The position numbers and the translations under genes are program-made. From positions 1 to 6,551 of the forward strand of contig DAOWNV010000162.1 of NCBI GenBank assembly GCA_030642405.1: a DNA stretch of 6,551 nt, in the 5' to 3' direction. The notes under the pieces were generated by a model. It ran no database searches. It saw only the letters and a list, made by a program, of their open reading frames with translations, and was not told the origin of the DNA. Below, piece by piece: positions 6,209-6,551 of the stretch. Origin of the DNA: Desulfosarcina sp. Lineage in GTDB: Bacteria > Desulfobacterota > Desulfobacteria > Desulfobacterales > Desulfosarcinaceae. Within the stretch, counting starts at the first letter, position 1; each line of letters opens with the position of its first letter.

Positions 6209-6551
6209 ATGAACCTGAGAGAATCCGTCTTTTCCGGTAGCTGGTATCCGGCCGGGGACCGGGCCTGCCGGGACCAAATCCACGATTTTTTAATTGAGGG
6301 GAAGAGCCTTTCCTCCACCATCGAAAAACCGGTGGGCGGCATCGTTCCCCACGCAGGCTGGTATTTTTCCGGTAGCATAGCCTGCAATGTCATCCATCGT
6401 TTGTCTTTGACCACAAACCCCGACACTGTGGTTGTTTTCGGTATGCACCTGCATCCCGGTTCACCGCGATACATAATGCCCGAAGGTCAATGGGAGACAC
6501 CATTCGGCCCCATGAACGTTGACATTTCACTTGCTGATGCGTTGATCCACA
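6209..6551 (+). CDS. amrB: MEMO-family protein, AmmeMemoRadiSam system protein B, 3'-truncated by window edge
   Basis: The first 114 residues of a MEMO-family protein are present, and the frame is open to the window end (family members are usually about 260-300 aa). Recognisable blocks are SGSWYPAG at residues 9-16, VPHAGWYFSG at 46-55 with His48 matching the metal-site His49 of human MEMO1, FGMHLHPGS at 77-85, and PEGQWETPFG at 91-100. In bacteria this family is linked with an AMMECR1-domain protein (A) and a radical SAM protein in the AmmeMemoRadiSam set; those partners would lie downstream, outside this window. The biochemical function in bacteria is unsettled. The start follows AAAGGAGG (6193-6200) with 8-nt spacing. 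The usual GPxHH-type motif is changed to GMHLH at 78-82, so one metal ligand may be shifted. It is transcribed divergently from nifUS. Confidence 0.88.
   Translation, partial: MNLRESVFSGSWYPAGDRACRDQIHDFLIEGKSLSSTIEKPVGGIVPHAGWYFSGSIACNVIHRLSLTTNPDTVVVFGMHLHPGSPRYIMPEGQWETPFGPMNVDISLADALIH

Overview
The window reads as ordinary core-metabolism chromosome from an anaerobic Gram-negative bacterium. A sulfate-reducing or related Desulfobacterota (deltaproteobacterial) genome fits best. The reasons are the combination of sucCD, hydrogenase-type nickel insertion genes, a stand-alone NifU/NifS iron-sulfur system and an AmmeMemoRadiSam component, plus family resemblance recalled from memory. This is inference: no search was run, and no rRNA or other taxonomic marker is present. 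There are no mobile elements, CRISPR arrays, tRNAs or rRNAs.

Left part, plus strand (1-3182): the 3' part of sucC (about 35 N-terminal residues missing at the edge), then complete sucD 28 bp later. Together these are the two subunits of succinyl-CoA synthetase. A strong hairpin terminator closes this unit. Then come hypA and hypB, 2 bp apart, which encode the zinc/nickel metallochaperone and the GTPase that load nickel into [NiFe]-hydrogenase or other nickel enzymes.

Middle (3183-3320): a short convergent intergenic gap with no gene and no convincing terminator.

Right part, minus strand (3321-6046, read right to left): nifU, nifS and a class I glutamine amidotransferase-like gene, spaced 3 and 35 bp apart, probably one operon. 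NifS takes sulfur from cysteine and NifU (full three-domain form) assembles and passes on Fe-S clusters. No nitrogenase gene is seen, so this pair is probably the general Fe-S assembly system. The amidotransferase has an intact Cys-His-Glu triad but an unknown substrate.

Right edge, plus strand (6209-6551): the first 114 codons of a MEMO-family protein (AmmeMemoRadiSam system protein B), transcribed divergently from nifUS. The 162-bp gap between nifU and this gene is the richest non-coding stretch. It has a TTGACA box facing nifU, a sigma70-like promoter facing the MEMO gene, a perfect 12-bp palindrome on that promoter's -10, and an inverted repeat between the nifU promoter elements.

No clearly new multi-gene system is visible. 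The points most worth checking are the divergent control region, the amidotransferase attached to nifUS, and the altered metal-ligand motif of the MEMO protein.
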